Assembly (NCBI GenBank): GCA_022605405.1
Contig: JABYQQ010000008.1
Coordinates: 1,240,001-1,304,000 of the forward strand
Direction of reading: 5' to 3'
Length of the DNA stretch: 64,000 nt
Origin: Earliella scabrosa
Taxonomy: Eukaryota; Basidiomycota; Agaricomycetes; Polyporales; Polyporaceae
Shown here: positions 11,904 through 23,422 of the stretch, one piece after another
Layout of the letters: every line of letters starts with the position of its first letter
Numbering within the stretch: the first letter of the stretch is position 1
Program-made: the position numbers and the translations under genes
The notes under the pieces: model-generated
Database searches by the model: none
What the model was told of the DNA's origin: nothing
What the model saw: only the letters and a program-made list of their open reading frames with translations

Positions 11904-13591
11904 TCAAGACGACGAGGAGTCATCGTCCGGCGGCGCACGGCTCGGCGGCCTCGTCGATGGCCTGCTGCGCGCCGAACCCGCCCGCGACGTCGCCCTCGAG
12001 CGCGACCTCCTGTTCCGCGCACGCTCCTCGTCCTCGCGCTCGCGCGCCTCCTGCTCCCTAATCTCCGCCTCCGTCATCGGATAGCGCCTGACGCACTTGA
12101 GTTCAAACATGCACGGCACGTCCTTGCACACCTCGCGCGCGAGCATCGGGTCGTCCACGACCCCGCCAAACATCGTGTCCTGCCCGAGCCAGTCGCACCG
12201 GAGGAGCGTCTGCTGCAGCCGCCCGCCGGGCACGCCGTGCGCCGTCGAGCGGTTGTGGTAGAACGACTCGGAGAGCAGGCGCTTCTGCTGGCGCGACGCG
12301 TGGTCGTACTGCTGCTGCGAGAGCCGGGTGTACATGGACGTGTGGATCGCCTCGATCACGTCCCCGCAGGTGACCCCGACGGACGCGTCCGTCGCGGGCA
12401 CCTCGATCGTCCAGGGGAACGAGCGCGAGATGATCCGGATCGCGGTGACGCGCGGCCAGGTCGCGGGCGCATTTCGGCCGTTGTACCACGATCGGCCTGG
12501 GCGATCGCTCGACCGCTGGCAGTTCCCGGTGGGGAAGAGCATGTTCCACTTGAGGTAGTCGCGATCGAGCGCATCGTTCGGCGGCATGATGAGTGGGTTG
12601 ACCTCGACCTTGACTTTAAGACGCGCGACTATCATGGTCTTCAGGACGGGGCCGTCTTGAGCACCAACACGTCGTCAACACTCGACCGCACATACGACGA
12701 CTGAGACCACGTACAATCCTCGCCTTCAGCAAACTTGTCAAACTCGTCCCAAGGTAGCTTTTCCTTTGGATTAGGGAACCGCCCCCCGCCCGAGTGCGCC
12801 GGCTGCATGGGGACAGCTCCAGGCATCGGCACAGCTGCAGCGGCGGGGGTGAAGGCATAGCCAGGAGGCATCATACCGGCCATACCACCGGGCATTCCAC
12901 CGGGCATCCCTCCAGGCATCCCGCCAGGCATTCCACCAGGCATTCCACCAGGCATTCCACCAGGCATCCCGCCGGGCATCCCTGGCATCGCGCCGGGAAT
13001 GGCGCCGGGCACCATGAATGGCGTTGTATAAGACATACCCATAGGCATGCCCATACCATACGCCATACCCTGCGGTGGAAGCGGCTGTTGGAACGTGCTG
13101 TAACCCGTCTGCGCGCCGGCACTCATGTAGGGGGTTCCCGGAGGAGCGCCAGCCCGGACGTATGGTGTACCACCTGCGGCGCTGCCAGCCGCAGTGAGAC
13201 CCGGCGCGGGAAATCCGCTGAAGTCGGTGGAGAATCCTTGATTAGGCTGCATCATAGGCGTCGCGCCGCCGGGGAGAGCGACGGGAGGGATGAAGTAGGA
13301 TCCTGGAACGCCTGCCATGTAGCCCCCGGCCATATATGGAGACTGTGCGGGGAACGTCTGGCCTTGCGCCCACGCAGGTGTCGAGGAGGGATGATTGGGG
13401 GAGCCTTGGGGGATCACAGGCGGGGGAGGATGGAGGTTGGGAGAGTGACCGCCGCCGCCGCCTGGCGATGGGAATGGAGGGACAACAGGTGGGCCTTGCA
13501 TCGGGGTCGGTGCGGTATTTGTGACTCGCGATTGCGTGTCCCAGGACAGTGTTGATGTGGTATGTGGTGACTTGGAGGCGGGGACGTGAGA
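11904..13591 (-). CDS. DUF6699 protein with MPGG repeat linker (5' exon unresolved)
   Basis: A DUF6699 protein, a basidiomycete family of unknown function. The 3' exon (11904-12655) encodes the whole domain: [75 protein letters not shown] and [12 protein letters not shown] (read as separate blocks), then a basic RS-rich tail ending in DDDSSSS. An intron at 12656-12714 joins it to a low-complexity exon, giving the expected ED-YGPVLKTM junction. That exon (12715-13591) is Pro/Gly/Met-rich and contains about eight MPGG units. It opens at a CAG acceptor, so the start codon lies further upstream; GTATGT, GTGAGT and GTAAGT donor candidates occur between 13630 and 13970, but I could not assemble a convincing first exon. 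The second DUF6699 gene lies head to head at 14784. Confidence 0.8.
12886..12984 (-). repeat. 12-bp tandem repeat encoding MPGG units
   Basis: A coding minisatellite of about eight 12-base units inside the DUF6699 gene. Units differ mainly at third codon positions (CCA/CCG/CCT and ATT/ATC on the plus strand), so the repeat is held at protein level and is prone to copy-number change. Confidence 0.85.
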
Positions 13592-14783
13592 CTGCGATCC
13601 GGGGAGAGGCGGGACACAGAAAAGGCAAGTTATGGACGACGACATACCTCTTCCGACCGGACCGCGCTGCACAGCCCAACTCTTCTGAGATGCTATGACT
13701 CGAAAGATTGCACTCTGCACGAGGGCCGCACGAGTCTGGGATGTACCACTTGGGTCGCCGACGCTCAGATCTCGGAGCTGAGGAACGCGAGATCTCCCTA
13801 ACCTTTCGAGTACTTCTTCGCTGATATGCTGGGGATTATAACCGAGACGTCTGCCCCTTGACTCACAGCGATACGAGGCGGGTGGGCAAACTTTCGGAGA
13901 CGGCACCGACTTGAACAGAGACTCGAGATCTGAAGAGCGATTCGACTTACCTATCCACTTCGTTTTAGATGGCTCACAGCCGTATTGCGCAGCGCAGCAA
14001 AGTCCACGCGGTGTTCACGAGTCGCGTAGAAGGTGGTCTTGCGTAGTTCCGGTGGTTTTCGTGACAGCAGCCCGGAAGGAACACAGGTCGTGGTATTTTG
14101 AAGAAGTGGGACGCGCAGGGAGCGCTGGCGGAGAGAGGCCGTGATTGGTAGTAGGGTGCAGGGTACCGCTGATTGTCAACGATGTCGGCGATTATGTCGC
14201 TGATATAGTTGCGATTAGGAGGCAATCATGTCGTCTATTGTCATAGCCATGCTGCGCGGGGCGGAAGGGCGGTTGGGGCCATCGTGCACGGCGTCGAAGT
14301 CAAGAGGCGTCCGCGCCATCGACGTTGTCGACCGCCTCAGAGTCTCTCGGAGTCCGAATACGCGCTCAACGACGCGTGCTCATTGGCTGAGTCGTAGCTC
14401 CGATTAGGCTCCGATCCAACTCCGCTATGAGATCGGAGTGGTGGCGGTGGTGTCTCTTGCCTGCGACTTGCATCTTCTAGGTTCTAACCTCGGCGGTACC
14501 GCATTCGGGTTCGTGAACGCGGACACAGCGTGCGTTCGGCCACGACCACAGTTTGCCTCAAGGACCAGAAAAAACGGAGCGATCGCATCTGATCTCCCAA
14601 GCGCTGAAGGTGCCCCATGCCCATTTCCCGCTGACTGCGAGGCTTGCCTGAATTGTGTTATATCGCCTCCGATTCCGCCTCCTTGACTCGCTCTACACAT
14701 AAGACCGAGGCAGCCAGTCCCTCTCTTCTGCTCCTTACCTCAACCCCAGCTCCCTTCACCCACTCGCAGGCAGAAGCACAGAC
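13592..14783. other. Divergent promoter region between two DUF6699 genes
   Basis: This must hold the missing 5' exon or exons of the minus-strand DUF6699 gene and the promoters of both genes. Pyrimidine-rich leader sequence lies at 14690-14780 just before the plus-strand start. No other gene is recognised. Confidence 0.5.
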
Positions 14784-15638
14784 ATGGCGGACACGATTGG
14801 CAAGTGGGCTCCAGGCAGCTGCTGTGCGTCCCCTTCTCGCATTTCCTCGGGGACCCGATCTGACACCGACACCGTCCCGGCGGGGAACAGACGGCCCCGT
14901 TCTCAGCCAGACAGACCTCTACCTCCTCGGCACCGAGCTCGAGCTCAACCCCATCCTCTCAAATACAAGCGAGTCCTTCCAGCTGATCTTCAACCTCTCC
15001 ACCGGTGCGTTCCATCCCTCCGTGCGCTTCCATGCCCAACCCTCTGAGCCTCGGCAACCCGATCTCGCAGGCCAGACAGGCGGGTACAACCATGAAGCTC
15101 GCGATCGCGACATCCCCTTCACCGCGAAGGAGGAGCCAGCGACTATGCCCCGGGTAGAAGAGATTATTATCATCACCGAGTTCAGCCCATGGTGCACCAT
15201 CGTCAAGAACCCGGCAGGCGTCACCCTCGGTGACATCTGCACAACGCTCTTCAAGGAGTAGGTGTTACTCAGATGAGTCTTCTCCAGTATGAGGAGTCTG
15301 ACGTTGTGGCAGGTACGCGGAGAAGATGGTCACCGAGAAGGAGTTTGACTCGCTCCCGCCCCGTCTGCAGGAGCAGGTCCGGCGGTACGCCTCCTCGGCA
15401 GCCGGAAGCGGATGGCAGCAGTACTACTCCCCTCCCGTAGCCCCGACGCAGTTCAGGCGAGTTGGTGAGTGCATGCGCCGATTTGCACAGCTGTGCTCGA
15501 ATCTCATGCGCGGTACGCACAGACTGGCTGCGCGAGCGCGTGTTCTTTGACAAGCTGTCGCGGAAGGACGGTTATGCGAAGGCGCGTCTGGGCTACTCCG
15601 CCCCGAACATCTTTGTCCTCTCGCTCTCCAACTACTGA
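14784..15638 (+). CDS. DUF6699 domain protein (short form)
   Basis: A second DUF6699 protein, about 190 residues from five exons. The start ATG opens MADTIGKWAPGSC, and a 67 nt intron (14824-14890) joins it to YGPVLSQTDLYLLGTEL. Further exons give NPILSN, FNLSTG, then the domain core EFSPWCTIVKNPAGVTLGDIC and, after an intron near 15258-15312, EFDSLPPRLQEQV. The last exon carries DWLRERVFFDKL and ends APNIFVLSLSNY at 15638. All joins keep frame with standard GT-AG signals. It lacks the long MPGG linker and basic tail of its neighbour and is only distantly related to it. The domain is usually found as many paralogues per genome in wood-decay and mushroom-forming fungi; the function is unknown. 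Confidence 0.88.
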
Positions 15639-16201
15639 GCTCCGAGCCCCTCGGACCTATCGGTAATGCTGCATACGACGACGCTGGATGCCCCCGGACG
15701 CTGCGACTCTACAGTTATTTCCTCACTTACATGCGCTACTATAGAGGCTCTCGACCTCTCCCTATACCTGTGCTATCTTTGTACAATGCGATCCGCGATC
15801 TCGAGCTGTGCTGTACCCCACTGTATTCCAGACTTTTCCTCTCCTCTTCACATGCGATGACGTTCATAGTCCTGGTTAAATGCACGCTGTTACATTAGAG
15901 CCCAGCCCGTTCCCTGTCCTCCAACCGCGAGGAGTTTTTGGGAGCTCCTGTAGGTACATGGCCGAGCTTCAAGAAACCGAATCATCGTACAGCGACACGA
16001 GTTCGAGTTCGACCAACGCAACGTACACTACGAGTCCAAGCAACATCGCGATCGCAACCAAGTCCGTCGCCGTGTATGCGTCCGTCCAAGCCTAGAATCG
16101 CCAACGCCTCCAGGAGGGCCTCTCATCACCCTACCATCCTGTCACCGGGCGCCCCTCCAACCCGCTTTGCCCCCTCAAGGCCTCACTCCCTCGCCCCGCG
16201 C
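15639..16201. other. Intergenic stretch between DUF6699 gene and cerato-platanin gene
   Basis: The 3' regions of two convergent genes. A long plus-strand frame near 15938-16552 is the antisense shadow of the cerato-platanin gene. Nothing else is seen. Confidence 0.5.
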
Positions 16202-16806
16202 TCACACATGAGGCGCACCCGTCCTCGAGCCCGCCTCGCACGCGTCCATCTGGCCAACCATGACCGCAGTAGCGTTCACCCTGCCCAAGAAGCGCGCGAA
16301 GCCGTTCGTGAGCAGGTCCATGGCCGCCTCCGCGATGTTGAACGTCTGGCCGTTGAAGGTGCGGTCGACCGCGAGCACGTTGATCGTCGTGCGGTTCACG
16401 GTGAGCGCCCAGCACGTGCCGCACATGGGCGAGTCGAAGCGGTCGACGACGAACGCGCCGCCGATGTTCGGGAAGCCGGGGAGCGCGCTGAAGTTGCCGA
16501 ATTCTTTGCGGAGTTGGAGCGTTTGGCGCACGCAGGGCGGGAGCGACGGTGAGGGTGAGTGCGAAGGCGAGGGTGAGGGTGAAGGTGAGAGCGTCGTCAG
16601 CGATATGCATGTGCAGGCGAGGGGGGGCGATCAGACTCACGGGTGGCGAGCCCGTTCGGGCCGTTCGAGCACGCAGTGGTCAACAAAGAGCCCCCGGCAT
16701 TGTCGTACGTGTTGTCGAACGAGACGCTGACGTTGAAGACCCGCGGGGACTGGGACAGCGCACCGGGGAGGGCGACGAGCGCAGCCGCGAGAGGGAGAAG
16801 CTTCAT
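16202..16806 (-). CDS. Cerato-platanin family secreted protein
   Basis: A small secreted cysteine-rich protein of the cerato-platanin family: wall-associated, chitin-binding, expansin-fold proteins that can act as elicitors of plant defence. The start ATG opens a signal peptide (MKLLPLAAALVALPGALS) followed by VSVSFDNTYDNAGGSL, TTACSNGPNGLAT, then after the intron PGFPNIGGAFVV, MCGTCWALTVN, INVLAVDRTF and FNIAEAAMDLLTNG (read as separate blocks). The four expected cysteines are present (TAC, CGTC, DAC). The single intron (about 16504-16641) is unusually long and holds hexamer-like CTCACC runs. The product is about 155 residues, a little longer than usual because of a short C-terminal extension after the last cysteine. 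A TATA-like element lies about 105 bases upstream. Confidence 0.93.
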
Positions 16807-16910
16807 GGTCGGTCGCGACGAATATGGAGAGTTGGCGCTCGGAGGTAACAGGCGGTGTAGCCGTTGGGGGTCGCTGAAGACTCGAGAGCAGATGCCCCTC
16901 CGCGAGCAGG

Positions 16911-16919
16911 CTCTTATAG
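16911..16919 (-). promoter_or_regulatory. TATA box of the cerato-platanin gene
   Basis: On the minus strand this reads GCTATAAGAG-like sequence, about 105 bases before the ATG at 16806, a typical distance for a strongly expressed secreted protein gene. Position-based inference. Confidence 0.45.
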
Positions 16920-18008
16920 CACCTGGCCGAGCTGGAGAAGACGAGAATCGGGTGGGCGTGGCGCAGGACGAGGTAGAAGGCTGATGCCGAGGGACAGATG
17001 CGACGAAATGGATGGCAGGACCACACGCAGGAAAGGCCCACCGTTGAGCAATCGAATAAATTCAGGGCCTGTGAGCTCAGTAAAAGCAGCGGGGAAGGCG
17101 AGAAGACTGTCGGTAGCAGCGCCGGCGTCCTGGATAGCCGTGCAGAAGGTGGGTGTATGGGAGAGGCACGTCAGGACTCCGTCCGCATGACCGGCAGATG
17201 ACTGCGTTTGGGGCGAGAAAGGCGTTTGGGAGGGTTTGCGCTATATTCGATGGGCCCGTAGACCCCGAAGGTGCGCCGAGTGATGCCATCGTGCGGACTT
17301 CTGAGAAGTGCGGTGAGGGATTCTGAGACCGCGAATGGGTGGTCCTATGCGAATCGAGGCGCGAGGGTGGTGATGCACGTTGAGTAGGATGACGGCCGCG
17401 GGAAATGGTGGCAATAGTACTAAGGGTTGCGTGTCACCGCCTTCCGAGGGCTTGCTTCGAGCTCGTAGCCGCAAGTGGATGAAGGCACGAGATGTTGACC
17501 TAGATCGCGGAGATGTTGATACAACGCACATTATTGCGGTCCATACGGCGCTCCTAGTGGACTCCATGAGAGTAAATACCGAGGGAAGAACCAAGCAATA
17601 CATATCTAACAGCTACGGCTGTCGTCCTGTTGTCATAGAAGAGGATCGAGTGCTCCGGACCCAGTACCTATTCTTGAGGTCAATACGTCGAAGGAGAGCT
17701 CGCTGGCGCTCTAGGCTGCATGACTCCAGATGATGATATCCCGAGGTACCTGTACCTAGCGCGAGAACTTCCAAGATCAACCTGAGGCTAATGACAAGTA
17801 GTAAGTTGGTGGTGGTATGTACTCAGGCCTGCAGGCAGAGTGGACTCAACCGACTAGGCGCCTGTAGATCGATAAGATTAGATGAGAGAGAACCTTCGTC
17901 ATCGACCGATCGTCTGGGCGTGCTCAGACCTTGCGCTCAAGCCTCATCCCATCCCTGCACCACGTTCCGTACACTCTATACACCCTAGACCGACCTCACA
18001 CCACGAAA
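16920..18008. other. Divergent intergenic stretch, cerato-platanin to CCDC124-like gene
   Basis: Upstream regions of two divergent genes. The longest frame (17380-17733, plus) has no family signature and no convincing start. Nothing else is recognisable. Confidence 0.45.
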
Positions 18009-19070
18009 ATGCCACCAAAGGGCGGAAACGCAAAGAAGGAGGCCGGCCGAGCCAAGAAGGCCGACAATGAGGCGAAGAAGGCGGCGGCGGCGGACGCAGA
18101 GAAGGTAGCGTACCGCCAGCCATCGTCTCCCTGTTTTCCCCTTCTCTTACTCATCCTTGTCGTCTCACCTCACACTCAGGAGCGGAAGGAGGCCGAGAAG
18201 TGGGCTCAAGGTGGCAAATCCGCCAAGAAGACGGAGGACAAAGAGGAGAAACGCCGCGCAGAGCTTGCCCGCAAGGCGGAGAACGCTCGCCTGCTCGCCG
18301 AGGAGGAGTCCAGTGCGCCCCCCAAGGTGAAGGCCGCTCCCAAGGCCGGCGCGAAGAAGGCGACCCCGAAGAAGGACGTCAAGCCTGCTGGGCCGGGCGC
18401 CATTGCGGCGGGAGGAGGCCTCGGGGCGGTCGGCGTCGAGAGAGACGATTCAGGGCCGAAGGAGGTGGAGTCGTACTCGGCCACGGGCATCGACAATGCG
18501 ATCGACCTGCTCGAGGTTGTTACAGCGAAGATGGACAAGGCGACTGTCGGCTCGAAGGCGGCGGAGCTTGAGAGGCATCCAGAGGTGAGTGTGTGGTGCT
18601 GTGCCCCATGGCATTCAGGAGTCTGATTCTCACCCCGCGTGCAGAGGAGGTTCAAAGCCGCGTTCGAAGCGTACAAGGAGAGGGAACTTCCGAACATTCG
18701 CGCAGACGTGCGTCCATCCCAACCCAGCCATCCTCGTCTTGCAAAGCATTGACATTGCCTATACGATCCCAACAGCACCCTGGCTTGCGACTGCAACAGT
18801 ATCATGTACGTCCGATGGCGTTGATGAGGAGCGTTTGTCGCTGACTAGATCCCTGCATAGGAACTCTTGTACAAGCAATTCCAGAAGTCGCCCGAGAACC
18901 CGTGAGCGGTACCTCGCATCCGTAATTGGTTTGATTTTGACCAGTCACGGATCTGCCACAGCTTCAACCAAGTTACTGTATCATATGACGCCTCCAAGGA
19001 AGAAAGGGTACAGGCCCTGAGCAAGAAGAATGCCGAGATTACAGACAGGCTGAGGGAGAAGTCGTCGTGA
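18009..19070 (+). CDS. CCDC124/Lso2-like ribosome-associated coiled-coil protein
   Basis: The fungal counterpart of CCDC124/Lso2, a small basic protein that binds idle 80S ribosomes at the tRNA and mRNA sites and helps recovery from quiescence. The start gives MPPKGGNAKKE, followed by a strongly charged Lys/Ala/Glu coiled-coil N-terminus split by one intron. After a Pro/Ala/Lys linker comes TGIDNAIDLLEVVTA, then RHPE|RRFKAAFEAYKERELP, HPGLRLQQYHELLYKQF, SPENP and FNQVTVSYDASKEE, which match the conserved CCDC124 C-terminal block in order. About five introns are needed; the stop is at 19068-19070. The N-terminal basic segment is the part known to contact the ribosome. It is a conserved single-copy gene and its neighbours are unrelated. 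Confidence 0.88.
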
Positions 19071-19614
19071 TTGACGTTGCGGCAACTACCTCATCAGAGT
19101 TCAGTAAGTGCAGTTTCGTCTTCTTCGCATGCCCCTACCACACTTGCTAACCATCACCTCACGCACAGCCTGGTGTAGCATCACACCACCGTGCGTAAAC
19201 GCTAACATCTATCGGATTGGATGAGTGTACATACTGGGGTGCTCACCCAGTCAGATCCAAATGTAGCTGCTATCAAGTATCTGACCTTGGCAAAGAGCAC
19301 TTGTATCCTAGTACTTGCTTGACTACTGCCGCCTTTGCATGATGAAATCGACTATGCGCACGTCTCCGACGAGATTACATACGATCGAACCCTCATACAG
19401 CGATAGGGGCCCCAACTCCATCTCAACGAAAACTCTACCAACTCATCTGCAAGCACATCATCTCATCATCGAACAGTAATCGCAACGGACGAACAGAGAA
19501 CAAGACGACGGTTGTTGCAACAGCCAGCTACCATGATGCGACAGCTATCAGGCTGCCAACGTTTCGCCAAAAATGGCGGTAATGTCGGGTTTACTGCATG
19601 GCCAAACAGACAAG
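19071..19614. other. Intergenic stretch between convergent CCDC124-like and BTB genes
   Basis: The 3' regions of two convergent genes. No coding or RNA signature seen. Confidence 0.5.
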
Positions 19615-20414
19615 TTAGCCAGGAGTCACCATAAGTCTACGTAGAATCGTGACGCGCCTGACGTTGTAACCGCCGTGTCGGGGCCGCATCCTTTCACGCA
19701 GAGCTATGACCTTCACTGCGAAGTCGAGACCCAGCTCTTGTATCTCTTCCACAGTCAGCGCTGCGTCACGAAGTCCAACATTTTGCAGCGCAGGAATAAG
19801 CCATTCCGTGAGCTGGAACTTCCGCGCGGCGATCAGCCGCGTCATGCCATCCGCCATTGACAAGTAGTTGAGCGCGTGCTGGCGGATCTCTTCAAATTGC
19901 CATCGGGCCGCGAGTTCGAGGACGTTCATCCACGATGTGGGAATCTGCTGCAAGCAGATGAAGAGTGTGTTAGAGTTGATGGAGCGCCTGTGCATGATGT
20001 CAGATCTAGAGGTCTGGCGGGTCATGATGATGATGAGCAGCCGGGGGGTACGAACGGGAGGGACGATATATCGTAGCACAAGACGCGGAGGAAGTCCCGG
20101 AATTGATCCACTTTGACTCCCTCCAGAAACAGAGGGTTTTCTTCTACTGATCCTTCACCTGGGCGGTCTGGAGGGGTCGGGAGAGTGAACATGTCCTGGA
20201 ACACCTCCGAGGCATCGAAGCGGTGACGAGGGACACAGAATGAAACGTTCTCCACCTGTCATGAACGCTTCATCAGCGGACAGCGCGACGAGAATGCTAG
20301 ACCGCTTACGCGTATGAACAAAGGTTTCACGTCGACGAAGAACACCTGATCTCGTACCCATTGACAGGGCGAGTCGGTGGTAGACTGAGTGTCGGAGGCG
20401 GTCGGGATTGACAT
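19615..20414 (-). CDS. BTB/POZ domain protein
   Basis: A short BTB/POZ protein of the kind abundant in Agaricomycetes. The first exon (start at 20414) gives MSIPTASDTQSTTD and WVRDQVFFVDVKPLFIR. The second carries the BTB core ENVSFCVPRHRFDASEVFQDMF, an ENPLFLEGV strand and FRDFLRVLCYDISSLPF. The third gives SWMNVLELAARWQFEEIRQHAL and AARKFQLTEWLIPAL, then a C-terminal helix bundle ending in VTPG (read as separate blocks). About 210 residues. In this family the pattern is a strand that pairs with the degenerate N-terminal tail, a dimerising BTB fold, then helices; there is no kelch, MATH or DNA-binding domain. It may act as an adaptor for cullin-3 ligases, but this is not shown for the fungal family. 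Confidence 0.85.
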
Positions 20415-21259
20415 GGTGGCTGGAGGGTAGCTCGACGTCTCTTGCGACGTATGTGAGCGGCGAGATATGTACTTCGACATCCAACGAGGTGCTGCGGTAG
20501 CGGTAGTTCTGCCAAGTCTTTGTAGTGCGAATGTTGCTGCAGTGTCAGCTGCAGTGCTGGCTGAACCGGAAGGGAACCTTCGCAATCGAAACGGCGCGTG
20601 ATTGCACCCTCGGTGGACGACCAGAATATCATGTCGACTTCCGACCCTACAGGACATCATGGTCAAGGGTTATATCCGACCATATGTAATTACCCAATCC
20701 ACCTACCCGTTGTTGTCACCCCCGACACGCTCGAGGGTCACGCGTCATTCCGCTATCTCCAGCTTTGAGTAACTCGCACTGCGTAGTAGTCATAGTCAGT
20801 GCAAGTGTAATGAGCCTTGAGCGCATGCGTATCTGGGTGAGGCAATGAAGCATGCTAACCTCGAATTCAAGACACTGCCTTGGGATTGAGTCACTGACAT
20901 ACAAGTTGCCACGGCCCGTCCGGCTCAGTGCCAGACAGACAGCCTGGGTAATACAGCATACCACAGGCCATGGCAAGCCAATGTAACACCGCATGCTGGA
21001 TGCACATGATTGCTCAGCCGGATACTTGAAAGTCGGACTCACGTAGAGGCTGGACCTGGGCTGGACAAATCAGTGCAACGGAGTCGAACGAACTCGCCAA
21101 GTCGTGCTGCGCCGAAGCCTCAGCTGTGCATGCTCTGGAGGCGCTGGAAGGCCCGCTTATGTCATCAAACGCGAATTTTCCTATATTCCCTTCGACGCGC
21201 TCCTCGTCTCCACACCCTCCCATCTCTCCCTCCCACCTCCTCTCATCCTCGTCTGCAAC
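20415..21259. other. Divergent intergenic stretch, BTB to calcipressin gene
   Basis: The promoter regions of two divergent genes. A pyrimidine-rich leader (21180-21255) precedes the calcipressin ATG. No further feature. Confidence 0.5.
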
Positions 21260-22086
21260 ATGGTCAACAACCTTTCCGTTTCCATTCCCTTGTCGCCTGG
21301 CTCGCCGACGGGTCCGCCATCCTTGACAATGTCGAGCCCGACGTCTCCTCACCGTACAAACACGTTGGTGATCACCCGCTTGCCTCCACATTTCTTCGAG
21401 CCCATCATCCAAGAGGCCTTGAAGAGTCACTTCGCGACCTATGGACCTCTGCATACATGGGCTCCGATCAGGGGATTCGCGCGTGTGATCATGGTGTACT
21501 TCTCTGAAGAGGATGCGGAGATGGCGAAGGAGAGCAACGACGGTCTCGTTTTCGGCGAGATGGACGAAGAGTAAGTTATGCCTATGCTGCGTACATGCGC
21601 ATCCAATTGATCTAACGCCACTCCTGCAGGCCAGAATACATTCTTCGCGTCTATCGTGCCGACCCGACACCGATCGAGGACGACGAGACGCATGAGCACA
21701 ATCACTACCTCCGCCCACCCGTGAACGAGAAGAACTTCCTCATCTCTCCTCCCGGCTCTCCACCAGTGGGGTGGGAGCAAATCCGCGAAGACCCTCCAAA
21801 CGACACGCCGCTCGCCAATGACCTCATGACAGCGCTTCGCAAGCTCGAGATCCAGGCGGAGAATGAGCGGCGCGGGCCTGGGCCTGAGATTCTGCTCGAG
21901 CCTGAGGACGGTGTCGGCATCAGCGTCTGCGTAGAGGATTGTGATGCGGAGTTCAACACCGTCCAGGTCACGAATGATGAGGAGGACTGGGCGTATGGGG
22001 AGATGGCCCCTTCAAGGACGCGCTGGAAGCCCGCGCCCGCGGCGATGATCCCTACGGCCATGCCACCTGTGTCTATCTCAGCTTGA
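21260..22086 (+). CDS. RCN1: Calcipressin (regulator of calcineurin)
   Basis: Calcipressin binds calcineurin and modulates calcium signalling, stress tolerance and virulence-type traits in fungi. Two exons flank an intron at about 21571-21628. The N-terminus is Ser/Pro-rich, followed by an RRM-like fold with TNTLVITRLPPHFF, LKSHFATYGPL, FARVIMVYFSEEDAEMAK and EYILRVYRADPTP. The signature docking block KNFLISPPGSPPVGWEQI is intact, including the serine-proline residues that are phosphorylated in homologues (two overlapping SP sites), followed by EDPPN. The C-terminal part holds an acidic ...EDCDAEF segment and WAYGE. About 255 residues, usual for basidiomycete calcipressins. The ATG follows a C-rich leader and is the first in frame. 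Confidence 0.95.
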
Positions 22087-23422
22087 TTGTTATTGCTTTG
22101 AGGTGGGTGTCATTGCTTGCTGTTTTGATGCTCGACGGTCGCGTTCTCCGTTCTCGCGCCCGTTGTTGTGCTCTATCACGATGATACATTCATCAGACCT
22201 GTACCGACCCGAAAGGGTTTGAGGACACCTTACATTGCCTAACTCTTTTTCCACTGACTATTCTGTTCCATCCACTGCTTCGTCCGGCCGTTGAAGTTTG
22301 TCGCTGACGTCGTGTGTCACAGGAACATGCTGTCGTATCATACACACAACGTCATATCACGTTCCACGTCCTGTGAGTGTTGTCTCTTCCCACCTCCCTC
22401 TCGTTCCTGTACATGCCGTCGCACAAGATGAGATCCTTTCAGACCTGTTCTGAATCTACATGGAGAAAACCGAAATATTGCCAATTGTTCCTTCTGATGC
22501 GCCCCTTCATCTTTCGTTCGCTCATGGACCCATTTAAGACGTCTCACTGACGCTATCATCTCTTCCTCCACAGAATGCCTTCGGGTCGCTTTGCATGTCG
22601 TCATATCGTATCACTCACGGACACTCATCTCTGGATCACATCTCGCATCGCACATTGGCACTTGTCCTGTCTGTTTCTCCGGTTGTATGTCTACTTATAG
22701 CGTCTGTCTATCTTGCATACTAAGTACTCACGCGAATCGATCGTGCCCATACTATTGGACACTCTTGACACCAAGCCGTGGCATGCATCCCGATGTCATC
22801 AATCATTGACATGAGAGACCAACGCGAACATGTTAAAATCAACACTGAAGGATGTCGTGCAAACGCGGTGTGTGTATCCTTGCAAGCTCGAGCCTGGGAG
22901 CACCTCGTTCCCCAGACTGGCAGAGCGTACGGGAAGTGGCAGGCTTACCTGCTTTGACCGCTGAGTCAGCATACGCCATCCACATTAGGAAAGCGGTTGA
23001 GGTCGCCACTCCACCAAAGACCGTGACCATCCGGTCGACCCACGAATCTTCGTTGCCATCGAGGTACATCGACCGATACAAAACTCAGTAGTGCTCTCCG
23101 CACCATTCTCATAGCAGTCAAACCGCGGCCGCTTGCACTTCACGAAGACCTTCAAGTTCCCTGGTGGCCACATCCTGAGCGACACAGAACTTGTAACCAA
23201 CTCGATACCACAAGTACGCTACGATATCTCTCATGGTTTGTTTGATTTATCTCATGCACAACTACAGCACCATTCCGCGATCCAGTTCGAAGTTTCACGG
23301 TCCATCAACAGCGACCTGACTTGACCTCACCCCATTCTCCGATCCAAGTTGCTTCGCTCTGACCACCAGTTCCGCTCTGTTTCTCCCACCATATAAAGAT
23401 AGCGACCTGTGCGGTGAACAGC
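22087..23422. other. Gene-free stretch before FunK1 kinase 2
   Basis: Contains the calcipressin 3' region and the kinase 2 promoter. TATAAAG at 23392-23398 lies only about 25 bases before the first ATG of kinase 2, so translation may start at a later ATG. No other gene recognised. Confidence 0.5.

Noticed and set aside
11697..12704. Long plus-strand frame (335 codons), Arg-rich
   Set aside because: Antisense shadow of the DUF6699 domain exon; composition is that of reverse-strand codon bias.
12886..12984. Regular short repeats that could suggest a CRISPR-like array
   Set aside because: The repeats are contiguous, 12 bases long, in frame, and encode MPGG; there are no spacers, and the genome is eukaryotic.
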